64,000 nucleotides of DNA from Hyphomicrobiales bacterium (GCA_900470775.1 UCBZ01000010.1:135515-199514); one strand, 5' to 3'. Counted from the first letter of the stretch, positions 8,287-15,653 are shown. The notes: a model not told the origin generated them from the sequence alone. Made by a program: numbers and translations.

Positions 8287-9420
8287 CTAACCCCGCGCCG
8301 CCTTCAGGAACTCGGCGACCGCGAGCGAACAGCCCTTGGAATCGGCGCCGTCGACGCGGCCCAGCAGCCTGAAGCCGCCTTCGACCATGATGCCGGCATC
8401 CTCGGTCAGGATCGCCGAGACGCAGTTGAAATGAGCGAGGTCGTGATGCACCAGCACACCCGTCGAACCCTCGGGCAGGTCCCGCCCGCTCACGGGATCG
8501 ACGACCCGGCTGCGGATCCAGTGCGGCCCGGACTTCACCGGCGGGCAGGTCGCATTGCCGTCATCGTAGAACTGCGTGCTGAGCTCGGTCATGCCGTACA
8601 TGTTGATGCAGGCGCTGCGCGGCACGCCGAGCGCGTCCGAGAGCGCATCATAGAACGCATCGGCGCCCATCTCGCGCGACTGCCCCTTGAATCCGCCGGT
8701 ATCGAGGATGCGGCTTCCCTCGGGCAGGGCAAAGCGCCGCCCTTCCGCCGCCAGCGCATCGAGCAGATGCACGAAGCTGTAGCTCGCGCCGAGCAGCGCA
8801 TAGGGCTGCCCCGAGGCCTGCGCCCGCTCCAGCGCCGCGATCAGCCGGGCCAGGTCGAGACCATCCGCCCCGATGAAGCCTTCGCTGGCCGCTGTTCCGC
8901 ACTCCCGCTTCGCCAGCGCCAGATAATGCGCCAGAGACGAGTTCGGCATCGCCTCCTCGTCGGGGAAGAGGATGCCCATCTCGATCCGCTCCAGCCCTTT
9001 CATCAAGCGCGCGCGGAAATTCACCAGCATCGAGCGGTCGTAGACGGAAAGCATCGGGTGATAGCTGCAGCCCCGGACGCCCCCTTGCGTCGTGCCGCTC
9101 GTCATGAAGACGCGCTGCGCCCTCTCCGGCGGACTGCAGCTCAGCGTCAGGTCCTTGAAGGCGGTGATCGGCACGGCGGGAATGTCGCGCCAGTGGCGGA
9201 CCGTCAGCGTGGTGCGCGCCCGCTGGATGGCGAAGCGTCGATAGGGCTGGTTGTTGGCGAACTGATAGGCGAAGACGTCGAGCGCCACGCGCTCGAATTC
9301 CGCTTCGGTCGCCCCGTCCCGGTCGATGAAGGCGAGCAACGCCTCGATGATCTCAGCTTCCGTCACGGTCCAACCACGCCTTCCCGGAAGGCACCCATGG
9401 TCCGGCGACATGCCTTGCAC
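8287..9420 (-). CDS. LuxE-like acyl-protein synthetase (acid-activating enzyme)
   Basis: Up to 377 residues from GTG 9420. ATG 9411 and GTG 9366 (after GGAAGG) are alternative starts; the shortest gives 359. It reads as LuxE: adenylation loop TSGTTQG, a later NMYGMTELSTQFYD, and a GRVDGADSKG segment. A Cys lies 14 residues from the C-terminus, matching the acyl-accepting Cys near the end of known LuxE proteins. The enzyme would activate a carboxylic acid with ATP, hold it as a thioester and hand it to the LuxC-like partner. It is the first gene after the TPP riboswitch. Confidence 0.85.
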   Translation of the reverse strand: MQGMSPDHGCLPGRRGWTVTEAEIIEALLAFIDRDGATEAEFERVALDVFAYQFANNQPYRRFAIQRARTTLTVRHWRDIPAVPITAFKDLTLSCSPPERAQRVFMTSGTTQGGVRGCSYHPMLSVYDRSMLVNFRARLMKGLERIEMGILFPDEEAMPNSSLAHYLALAKRECGTAASEGFIGADGLDLARLIAALERAQASGQPYALLGASYSFVHLLDALAAEGRRFALPEGSRILDTGGFKGQSREMGADAFYDALSDALGVPRSACINMYGMTELSTQFYDDGNATCPPVKSGPHWIRSRVVDPVSGRDLPEGSTGVLVHHDLAHFNCVSAILTEDAGIMVEGGFRLLGRVDGADSKGCSLAVAEFLKAARG

Positions 9421-9454
9421 GGGGCCTGAGAATCCGGCCTTCGGCGCGAGTTTG

Positions 9455-9476
9455 GAAAAGGGGCGGCTGTCCGCCC
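9455..9476 (-). terminator. Riboswitch-controlled intrinsic terminator
   Basis: Read on the minus strand this is GGGCGG-ACAG-CCGCCC, a perfect six-pair GC stem, followed by CTTTTCC. It lies between the TPP aptamer and the luxE-like gene, where an expression platform would sit. By analogy with known TPP riboswitches, ligand binding would favour this hairpin and stop transcription of the whole operon. The U-tract is short (four), so termination strength is uncertain. Confidence 0.6.
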
Positions 9477-9485
9477 GATGTCCCG

Positions 9486-9588
9486 CATCCCTACGCCGGT
9501 ATGAACCGGATCAGGTTCGGAGGGTCACCGCGTCGTCCGGATTGGGCCCGAACCGGCGGAATCTCAGCCTCCTAGCGAGGCCCCCCTG
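9486..9588 (-). ncRNA. TPP riboswitch (THI element)
   Basis: On the minus strand the conserved TPP aptamer blocks appear in order: GGGGGGCC, then GGAGGCTGAGATTC, an intervening variable arm, then GACCCTCCGAACCTGATCC, a short arm, and ACCGGCGTAGGGA. These match the THI-box consensus (CUGAGA, ACCUGAUC, GCGUAGGGA). The element sits upstream of the six-gene minus-strand operon ending at 3558, and nothing else lies between. Binding of thiamine pyrophosphate should lower expression of the operon. Confidence 0.95.
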
Positions 9589-9727
9589 GGAACGCCATCA
9601 GCATGACGGCGCGCATGCGGCGATGTCAAGAATGGCCGCCCGCGCCGCGGGCATGGCCAAAGCTCGCCGATGAAACATTGCGGGTGCGACGCGCGTTGTC
9701 GAAGCAAACCCGCCAAGGAAACGAAAC

Positions 9728-9937
9728 ATGGAACTTCCGCAGGACGCGCCTCTCGTCGTGATCGCCAGCGAGGACGAGTATCAGGAAGCGCTGGCAAAAA
9801 TCCGCGCCGCCAGCGTCCTGCCGGCCGGCACGCCAGAAACGATCGAGGCAGCGGGTCTCGTCGCCGCGGTTCGTGCATGGGAGCACGAGCACGGCGCCGA
9901 ATCCGGCACGCCGGCCAGCGACGTACCCGCGCACTGA
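9728..9937 (+). CDS. Small hypothetical protein (69 aa)
   Basis: A 69-residue acidic protein with a good ribosome site (AAGGAAACGAAAC before the ATG). The first two-thirds look like a helical or ferredoxin-like small domain (PLVVIASEDEYQEALAKI, then IEAAGLVAAVRAWE); the tail is low complexity. I do not recognise a family. It is divergent from the TPP-riboswitch operon and 33 bases before another small gene with its own ribosome site, so the two may be co-transcribed. Confidence 0.6.
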   Translation: MELPQDAPLVVIASEDEYQEALAKIRAASVLPAGTPETIEAAGLVAAVRAWEHEHGAESGTPASDVPAH

Positions 9938-9970
9938 GCCGGGGCAGTCACCCATCCAGGGAGATCTCAC

Positions 9971-10243
9971 ATGGATAGGACCCGCGAAAACCCCGCTCTG
10001 CTCGTCGAGGACGACGGGCGTCGCATCGCCGAAACAGAGGGCTCCGCCGCAAGTCATCAGACCAGCCTGCAGACCAATGTTCACGACGAAGGCAGCGATG
10101 CCAACGATACGGCCGACGGCCTGACGGAGTCCGAAGAGGCGGTGCGTCACGCGGCCGAGGATATTCCGACGGGTCAACGCCCCGAAGGCCAGGCCGACAC
10201 AGTCCCCGTCTTCGATCGCGGATCGCTGCCGCCGAAGGTCTGA
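9971..10243 (+). CDS. Small acidic, probably disordered hypothetical protein (90 aa)
   Basis: 90 residues, rich in Asp, Glu, Thr, Ser and Gly, with almost no hydrophobic core. A clear ribosome site (CCAGGGAGAT) precedes ATG 9971. The composition suggests an intrinsically disordered protein, of the sort often linked to stress in Hyphomicrobiales, but no family is recognised and function is unknown. It is followed by the convergent tRNA-Ser gene. Confidence 0.5.
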   Translation: MDRTRENPALLVEDDGRRIAETEGSAASHQTSLQTNVHDEGSDANDTADGLTESEEAVRHAAEDIPTGQRPEGQADTVPVFDRGSLPPKV

Positions 10244-10310
10244 CGTCACCGGCCGCTCAGGCCGCTCCATCGGAGCCTGAGCGAAGCAAATCGGCGCAAG
10301 ATAGGGGAAG

Positions 10311-10402
10311 TGGCGGACAGGGAGGGATTTGAACCCCCGATACCCTTGCGGGTATGCCGCATTTCGAGTGCGGTGCATTCAACCACTCTGCCACCTGTCC
10401 GC
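10311..10402 (-). tRNA. tRNA-Ser, anticodon CGA
   Basis: The minus strand reads GCGGACAGGTGGCAGAGTGG at the 5' end, and its 3' end pairs with the acceptor stem and encodes the terminal CCA. The anticodon arm CCGCA-CTCGAAA-TGCGG gives anticodon CGA (reads UCG). The long variable arm (TACCC GCAA GGGTA) is the class II hallmark of tRNA-Ser. The T loop GGTTCAAATCC is standard. Length is about 92 nt including CCA. Confidence 0.95.
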
Positions 10403-10528
10403 GGTCGCCTTCGGTCGAAGCGGGCTGGTACTACACGCGGCGTTCGGCCAAAACAAGTCTCCGGTCGCAACAAGTCTCGCGACACGTCTTGCACCCGTCA
10501 TATTTCGGGCGGGCGCGCACGCTTTCCC
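10403..10528. other. Gap between tRNA-Ser and the rplU promoter
   Basis: The tRNA-to-rplU interval is 327 bases in all. This first part shows no convincing reading frame, repeat or RNA gene. The rest of the interval holds the proposed rplU promoter and leader hairpin, listed separately. The tRNA promoter must lie here on the minus strand, but I cannot place it. Confidence 0.4.
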
Positions 10529-10557
10529 TTGACCTCGACCGGTCATGCGACTATCGA
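10529..10557 (+). promoter_or_regulatory. Putative housekeeping promoter for rplU-rpmA
   Basis: TTGACC at 10529-10534 and TATCGA at 10552-10557 with a 17-base spacer fit a sigma-70-type promoter. It leaves an untranslated leader of roughly 165 bases before rplU. Assigned by eye only. Confidence 0.5.
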
Positions 10558-10670
10558 GCCTCATCCGGCGTGGGGAAACCCGCGCCTGATCTCTTTTGGC
10601 CTCATGGTTTCGCGGTTTCGCGAGCTGAGGCCGGCAAGAGCGAACCCGACCCGCAACGACTGCCAAAAAG

Positions 10671-10704
10671 CTGTCCCGCATGCCCTCCCCGGAGGCCATG
10701 ACAG
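10671..10704 (+). promoter_or_regulatory. Leader hairpin before rplU
   Basis: CTGT, CATG and CCTCC pair in order with GGAGG, CATG and ACAG around a two-base loop, giving a stem of about 13 pairs with a four-base bulge on the left arm. It ends 25 bases before the rplU start. Location and compactness suggest a control structure such as autoregulation by L21, but I know of no described element to match it. Confidence 0.4.
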
Positions 10705-10729
10705 GGCAGGGCCGAACATGGAGGATAAA

Positions 10730-11431
10730 ATGTTCGCAGTCATCAAGACCGGCGGAAAGCAATTCCGCGTTACTGCCAACGACCGCATCACCACCGCCAA
10801 GATCGAAGGCAATCCGGGCGACACCGTCGCCTTCGGAACCGTGCTGATGCTGACCGATGGCGAGAAGACCACGCTGGACGCCAAGGCGCTCTCCGAGATC
10901 ACGGTTGCCGCCGAGATCGTCGAGCAGGCCCGTGGCGAGAAGGTCATCGCCTTCAAGAAGCGCCGCCGCCAGAATTCGAAGCGCAAGCGCGGCTTCCGCG
11001 CCGAGCTGACCGTCATTCGCATCACCGACATTCTCACCGGCGGCAAGAAGCCGGAGATGAAGAAGGGTGAGGCATCCCCGGTCGCGCTGAAGGCCGCGTC
11101 CTCCGAGACCAACGGCAAGGCCACCGCGAAGGCCGCTCCGAAGGCTGCCAAGGCTGCGGCTGCCGCCGAGGCGCTCGACGCGTCCAACCTCTCGCTGATC
11201 TCGGGCGTCGGCCCGACCATCGAGAAGAAGCTGCGCGCCGCCGGCATCACCTCCTGGAACGACATCGCGTCCTGGAGCGAGGCCGACATCGCCAAATGGG
11301 ACGAGGAGCTCAAGCTTCGCGGCCGCGCCACCCGCGAGGAATGGGTCGAGCAGGCCAAGGAACTCCTGGCCGGCAAGCCCCCGCGGGCAAAGGCCGACCA
11401 GGCCGAGCAGGCTTCCGGCGAGGACTACTGA
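10730..11431 (+). CDS. rplU: 50S ribosomal protein bL21 with a C-terminal helix-hairpin-helix extension
   Basis: Start at ATG 10730, directly after GGAGGATAAA; upstream in-frame codons belong to the leader. Residues 1 to about 103 are ordinary bL21 (MFAVIKTGGKQFRV, KKRRRQNSKRKRGFR), which binds 23S rRNA. The protein runs to 233 residues, more than twice the usual length. An Ala/Lys-rich linker is followed by a compact helix-hairpin-helix-like domain (LISGVGPTIEKKLRAAGI, then two helices). Such tails occur in L21 of some Hyphomicrobiales; their job is not known to me. rpmA follows in the normal order. Confidence 0.95.
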   Translation: MFAVIKTGGKQFRVTANDRITTAKIEGNPGDTVAFGTVLMLTDGEKTTLDAKALSEITVAAEIVEQARGEKVIAFKKRRRQNSKRKRGFRAELTVIRITDILTGGKKPEMKKGEASPVALKAASSETNGKATAKAAPKAAKAAAAAEALDASNLSLISGVGPTIEKKLRAAGITSWNDIASWSEADIAKWDEELKLRGRATREEWVEQAKELLAGKPPRAKADQAEQASGEDY

Positions 11432-11531
11432 CGCACCCCGTCAGTCCGTCTTCGTCTTTCGCGCCCGGACCGGCTGGCTTTTGCCGCCGATTCGGGTTAG
11501 AGAACACACATCAGTTTTGAGGTAGGGCGTT

Positions 11532-11798
11532 ATGGCTCACAAAAAGGCAGGCGGCTCATCCCGCAACGGTCGTGACTCCGCAGGCAGGCGCCTCGGGGTC
11601 AAGAAGTTCGGCGACCAGGCCGTGATTCCGGGCAACATCATCATTCGGCAGCGTGGGACCACCTGGCATCCCGGCGCCAATGTCGGCATGGGCAAAGACC
11701 ATACCCTCTTTGCGACGACGGCCGGCCGCGTCCGATTCACCACGAAACTCGGCCGAGCTTTCGTGAACGTAGTCCCGGCCCAACAGGCCGCAGAGTAA
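11532..11798 (+). CDS. rpmA: 50S ribosomal protein bL27
   Basis: 88 residues, the normal length. It begins [16 protein letters not shown], the conserved N-terminal tail that reaches toward the peptidyl-transferase centre, and continues with [20 protein letters not shown]. The start is ATG with AGGTAGGG about eight bases upstream. It lies 100 bases after rplU, the conserved pairing. An intrinsic terminator follows. Confidence 0.97.
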   Translation: MAHKKAGGSSRNGRDSAGRRLGVKKFGDQAVIPGNIIIRQRGTTWHPGANVGMGKDHTLFATTAGRVRFTTKLGRAFVNVVPAQQAAE

Positions 11799-11892
11799 AC
11801 GGCGGATAGGGAATGTCCTGATCCGCCGGTTCCATCGAACCGGAACGGATCAGGGGTCCAGCCCTCTACAGGGTCACCCAAGGTCAGCGAAA

Positions 11893-11925
11893 GGGAGATG
11901 GGACGAAATCCCGCCTCCCTTTTTT
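11893..11925 (+). terminator. Intrinsic terminator after rpmA
   Basis: GGGAGATGGGA and TCCCGCCTCCC pair around a CGAAA loop and are followed by a run of six T. It ends the rplU-rpmA transcript and rules out an earlier start for the acetyltransferase downstream. Confidence 0.8.
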
Positions 11926-11948
11926 CGTTTGCGCCGACGGAGAGACCC

Positions 11949-12614
11949 ATGTTCCCCGAATTGACCCGCGACGATGTCTTCCGGCTCGAGACGCGCCGTC
12001 TCTGGCTGCGCTGGCCCCGCATGGCGGACGCTTCCGCCATCCTGCGCCAGGCCGGGGAGAAAGCCGTGGCCGAGATGACGGCCTCGATTCCGCATCCCTA
12101 TCCGGTGGATGCGGTCGAGCCCTTCATCTTCGCCATGCGCAAGGGCAATGCGCTGGGTGAGCATCTGGTGCTGGCGATCACCCCGCGCTCGAAGCCCAAC
12201 GAGCTGATCGGCATGATCGGCGCGCACAAGCAGGCGACGGGCGTGCCCTTCATCGGCTACTGGCTCGGCACGCCGCACTGGAACAAGGGCTATGCCACGG
12301 AAGCCGTGCAGGCCCTGATCGACACGCTGTTCTCGCTTGTCGAGATGCCGGCGATCGAGGCCGATACGCGCGTCATCAACCCGGCTTCGCGGCGTGTGCT
12401 GGAGAAGTCCGGCTTCCGCGCCGAGGGCTCGTTCCTCAAGTCGCTGCCCGCGCGCGGCGGGCTGTTCCCCTGCGAGCAGTACCGGCTCGACCGCTCGACC
12501 TGGTCCGCGCTGAAGCACTGGGGGGCGAGCGGCTGGACGCATGCGCCCGACGCTGCCCCCGAGATAGAGGCCGCCGATCTGATGGATACGCCGGGCGAAC
12601 CCTGCCCGGCGTGA
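11949..12614 (+). CDS. GNAT N-acetyltransferase, RimJ/RimL type
   Basis: 221 residues from ATG 11949 (GGAGAG upstream); an earlier ATG at 11898 lies inside the terminator. The N-terminal LETRRLWLRWPRMADASAI and the later IGYWLGTPHWNKGYATEAV, then VINPASRRVLEKSGF, are the standard motifs of RimJ/RimL-like acetyltransferases, with the acetyl-CoA loop in the middle. A GNAT at this place after rpmA is common in Hyphomicrobiales, where obgE often follows; here obgE is absent. The substrate is probably an amino group on a protein or small molecule. Confidence 0.85.
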   Translation: MFPELTRDDVFRLETRRLWLRWPRMADASAILRQAGEKAVAEMTASIPHPYPVDAVEPFIFAMRKGNALGEHLVLAITPRSKPNELIGMIGAHKQATGVPFIGYWLGTPHWNKGYATEAVQALIDTLFSLVEMPAIEADTRVINPASRRVLEKSGFRAEGSFLKSLPARGGLFPCEQYRLDRSTWSALKHWGASGWTHAPDAAPEIEAADLMDTPGEPCPA

Positions 12615-12620
12615 TGCTGA

Positions 12621-12696
12621 CGTCATTCTCGGGCGGCGCTTGCGCCGACCCGAGAATCTCTACCCGGAGATGCTCGGGTCAAGCCCGAGCATGACG
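12621..12696. repeat. Palindromic intergenic repeat, family B
   Basis: CGTCATTCTCGGG ... CCCGAGAATCTC and GAGATGCTCGGGTCAAGCCCGAGCATGACG form nested inverted repeats between convergent genes. The same blocks recur at 24476-24580. Confidence 0.8.
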
Positions 12697-12706
12697 AGCC
12701 TAAACC

Positions 12707-13690
12707 TCACTTCACGAAGTTGCCGCCCAGTTCGTCCTCGATATGGACGCGGATGATCTCTTCGAAGCTTGCCTCCGAGGTAAAGCCGAGCGCCGTCGCG
12801 CGCGCCGCGTTGAAGTTCTGCGGCCAGCCCGCGACGATCCTGTCGATCACCGGATCGGGCACGCGCTTGATCCGGGCGACGACGCCCTCGCCCGCGACCT
12901 TCCGCAGCGCCTCGATCTGCTCGGCGACCGTGCAGGAATAGCCCGGCATGGTCAGCGCGCGGCGCGGACCGACCTCATTGAGATCCATAGTCGATGCCCG
13001 GATCAGGAAATTCACCGCCGAGCGCGGCGAAGCGTGCCAGTGGCGCACCTGCTCGGACACCGGCAGCACGGCGTCGATGCCATTCAGCGGCTCGCGGATG
13101 ATGTTGGAGAAGAAGCCCGAGGCTGCCTTGTTCGGCGTGCCGGGCCGCACGCAGATCGTCGGGAAGCGGATGCTGATGCCGTCGAAGAAGCCGCGCCGCG
13201 TATAGTCGGAGAGCAGCAATTCGCAGATCGCCTTCTGCGTGCCGTAGCTGGTCAGTGGCGTCGTGAAGAACTCGTCCTCGATCTTCTCGTGGAACGGCGC
13301 GCCGAACACCGCGACCGAGGAGGTGAAGACGAGGCGCGGCTTGTATGAATCGCCCGCCAGCCGGATCGCCTCGAAGAGATAGCGCGTGCCGTCGAGATTG
13401 ATCTTGTAGCCCTTCTCGAAATCGGCCTCGGCCTCGCCCGAGACCACAGCGGCGAGATGCACGATCAGCTCCGGCCGCGAGGCGATCAGCGCCTCGGCCT
13501 GGCCCGGCACCGAGACATCGGACACCACAGTTTCAAAGGCGAAGGACGCCCCGGCCGGAGCCTGTGCAGCGACCACGTCCTGTGCCGTAACTTTGGCGAT
13601 GGTCTTACCGCCGAGTTGGCCGTCACGCGCCAGCCGCTCGATGAATTTGCGGCCGGCCATGCCGGCGCCGCCGAGAACGAGAATATGCAT
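12707..13690 (-). CDS. NAD-dependent epimerase/dehydratase-type protein, D-erythronate dehydrogenase (DenD)-like
   Basis: 327 residues from ATG 13690, preceded by GGGAGGAAG. Extended-SDR features: LGGAGMAGRKF near the start, SS at 124-125 and Y149-x3-K153. The overall pattern (HLAAVVSGEAEADFEKGYK, SIRFPTICVRPG) resembles DenD, which oxidises D-erythronate to 2-keto-D-erythronate. The partner kinase and aldolase of that pathway are not in the window, so the sugar-acid substrate is inferred only by family. A second SDR lies upstream on the same strand. Confidence 0.8.
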   Translation of the reverse strand: MHILVLGGAGMAGRKFIERLARDGQLGGKTIAKVTAQDVVAAQAPAGASFAFETVVSDVSVPGQAEALIASRPELIVHLAAVVSGEAEADFEKGYKINLDGTRYLFEAIRLAGDSYKPRLVFTSSVAVFGAPFHEKIEDEFFTTPLTSYGTQKAICELLLSDYTRRGFFDGISIRFPTICVRPGTPNKAASGFFSNIIREPLNGIDAVLPVSEQVRHWHASPRSAVNFLIRASTMDLNEVGPRRALTMPGYSCTVAEQIEALRKVAGEGVVARIKRVPDPVIDRIVAGWPQNFNAARATALGFTSEASFEEIIRVHIEDELGGNFVK

Positions 13691-13716
13691 TGGGCTTCCT
13701 CCCATTTTTCTTGTGC

Positions 13717-14463
13717 TCAGAGAGCAAAACCGCCATCGGCGAGATGGATCTGGCCGGTGGTGTAGCTGGCTTCGTCGGAACCCAGATAGACGGCGAGCCA
13801 GGCGATTTCCTCGGCCGTGCCGAGCCGGCCCATCGGCTGGCGGTCGATGAAGGCCTGCCGCGCCGCGGCTTCGGTCGTCTTCGTCGCCGTGGCGAGGTCC
13901 TTGATGCGCTGGTCGAGCGAGGGCGACTGGATCGTGCCGGGGCAGATCGCGTTGGCGCGGACGCCCTTCTTGATGAAGTCGGCCGCGACGGCCTTGGTCA
14001 GGCCGATCACCGCGGCCTTGGTCGTGCCATAGGCGTAGCGGTTCGGGATGCCGCGCACTGAGCCGGCGCCCGAGGCGATGTTGACGATCGAGCCCGCGCC
14101 CTTGGCCAGCATGCCCGGCAGGAACGCCTTGATCGTGCGGTGCATCGAGGTGACGTTGAGGTCGAAGGAGAAGTCCCAGGCCTTGTCGTCGGTATCGAGC
14201 ACCGTGCCGTGATGGACGAAGCCGGCGGCGTTAACGAGGATGTCGATCTGGCCGACCTTCGCCGCGAAGGCCTCGACCGCCTTGTTCGAGAGCACATCGA
14301 GCTTGCGCTTCTTCGCCTTGGGAATGCCTTCCAGCAGCGCGACATCCTTGTCGGTCGCCCAGACGGTGGCGCCCTCGGCGACGAAAGCCTCCGCGATCGC
14401 GCGACCGATGCCCTGTCCTGCCGCGGTGACGACCGCAACCTTGCCCTTCAAACGTCCTGCCAT
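13717..14463 (-). CDS. SDR oxidoreductase of the DHRS6/2-keto-3-deoxy-L-fuconate dehydrogenase type
   Basis: 248 residues from ATG 14463. Motifs: TAAGQGIG at 13-20, NAAG at 78-81, S131 and Y145-x3-K149. The segment AAGFVHHGTVLD and the end LADGGFAL closely follow cytosolic hydroxybutyrate dehydrogenase DHRS6 and bacterial 2-keto-3-deoxy-fuconate dehydrogenases. Likely an NAD-dependent oxidation of a hydroxy acid. It lies 26 bases upstream of the DenD-like gene on the same strand, so the two probably form one catabolic unit. Confidence 0.83.
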   Translation of the reverse strand: MAGRLKGKVAVVTAAGQGIGRAIAEAFVAEGATVWATDKDVALLEGIPKAKKRKLDVLSNKAVEAFAAKVGQIDILVNAAGFVHHGTVLDTDDKAWDFSFDLNVTSMHRTIKAFLPGMLAKGAGSIVNIASGAGSVRGIPNRYAYGTTKAAVIGLTKAVAADFIKKGVRANAICPGTIQSPSLDQRIKDLATATKTTEAAARQAFIDRQPMGRLGTAEEIAWLAVYLGSDEASYTTGQIHLADGGFAL

Positions 14464-14479
14464 GGTCTCTTGCCTTACC

Positions 14480-14953
14480 TTATGTCGGTTTCCGGAGTGT
14501 CGTGTCGGTCGCAAGCGATTTGCGCATATGGGCGAGCCGGCGGTCCGGCAGATCCTCATGATGCGTGATCTGGTAGCCGAGGCGTTCATACCAGCCGATG
14601 CGATCGACCAGTTTGGCGTGCGTGTAGAGATGGATGGCGGCATAGCCGAGCCCGGAAGCGCGCTCCTCGGCGAAGCTCATCAGCCTCGTGCCCAGGCGCT
14701 TGCCAGCGGCGTCGGGCGCTACTGCAATGCTCCAGAGAATGAACTGCTTGTCCTTGGTTTCAAGGACGAGGGCGGCTTCTAGCCTGCCGTCAGCCTCTGA
14801 AAGCCAGACCTCGTGCTCGGCCAGCACCTGCGCATAATCGGCCAGGCGCGGCAGCGATGGCACGCCGATGATCGACTCATTGGGTCGATAGGCGGCCTCG
14901 GTCAGCGCGACGATCGCTGGAACATCTGCAAGCGTCGCGCGCCGGAGATCCAC
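14480..14953 (-). CDS. GNAT N-acetyltransferase
   Basis: 157 residues from GTG 14953, which overlaps the previous gene's stop region and has GGAG upstream; longer frames have no support. The pattern LRRATLADVPAIVALTEAAY, then LWSIAVAPDAAGKRLGTRLM (acetyl-CoA loop) and WYERLGYQ is a standard GNAT domain. The substrate is unknown. It forms a run with an upstream GNAT and a small protein, all on the minus strand with near-zero spacing. Confidence 0.8.
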   Translation of the reverse strand: MDLRRATLADVPAIVALTEAAYRPNESIIGVPSLPRLADYAQVLAEHEVWLSEADGRLEAALVLETKDKQFILWSIAVAPDAAGKRLGTRLMSFAEERASGLGYAAIHLYTHAKLVDRIGWYERLGYQITHHEDLPDRRLAHMRKSLATDTTLRKPT

Positions 14954-14954
14954 C

Positions 14955-15653
14955 TCAAGCCACTCCGGCTTGCGCCGCGAGCGCGGTCTTCTGCCGGCCC
15001 TCCGCATCGAAATTCTCGGGCGCGAGCCAAGTGCGGAACGCCTCCGCACGTGCTGCCCATTCGCTATCGAGGATCGAGAACCAGGCCGTGTCGCGGTTGC
15101 GGCCCTTCACCACCTGATGCTGGCGGAACAGGCCTTCAAACTGGAAGCCGAAGCGCAGAGCGGCGCGCTTGGACGGCTCGTTGAGATTGTTGCACTTCCA
15201 CTCGAAGCGGCGATAGCCGAGCGAGAAGCCGTAATCGCCGCACAGATAGATCGCTTCGGTTGCCACCCGCGTCCTCTGCAGCACCGGCGAATAGGTGATG
15301 TAGCCGACCTCGAAGACGCCATGCTCGGGCCGGATTTCCATCAGCCAGAGATGCCCCTTGGCCTTGCCGTCAGCCTTGTCGATGATCGCGAAGGGCACGA
15401 TGCCGGCCTTGGCCGCCATCACCGCCAGCAATTCGCCATAGGCCTCGCGTGTCTGCGGCGGATGGGCCGGCATCCACTGCCAGATCTGGTCATGGCCGGC
15501 ATTCACCGCCCAGATATCGTCGAGATGCCGGGCCGGGTCGATCGGCTCCAGCCGGCAGTAGCGCCCTTCGAGCACGCGCGCCGGCGGGAAGGGTGGCGCC
15601 GTCCAGCCATCGAGCAGCGGGTTGGCGGCGGTGTCCGCCGGAACGGAAGTCAT
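14955..15653 (-). CDS. GNAT N-acetyltransferase, RimJ/RimL family
   Basis: 232 residues from ATG 15653 with GGAG nine bases upstream. It carries RimL-like motifs: LEGRYCRLEPIDPARH, GYITYSPVLQRTRVATEAIY and RFEWKCNNLNEPSKRAALRFGF. Proteins with this pattern are often annotated as ribosomal-protein-type acetyltransferases, although many act on small molecules. Its start overlaps the stop of the small upstream gene (ATGA), so the two are translationally coupled. Confidence 0.85.
   Translation of the reverse strand: MTSVPADTAANPLLDGWTAPPFPPARVLEGRYCRLEPIDPARHLDDIWAVNAGHDQIWQWMPAHPPQTREAYGELLAVMAAKAGIVPFAIIDKADGKAKGHLWLMEIRPEHGVFEVGYITYSPVLQRTRVATEAIYLCGDYGFSLGYRRFEWKCNNLNEPSKRAALRFGFQFEGLFRQHQVVKGRNRDTAWFSILDSEWAARAEAFRTWLAPENFDAEGRQKTALAAQAGVA

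Noticed and set aside
10310-10729. Longer N-terminus for rplU
   Set aside because: It would run through the tRNA and promoter; the standard L21 start with GGAGGATAAA before it is at 10730.
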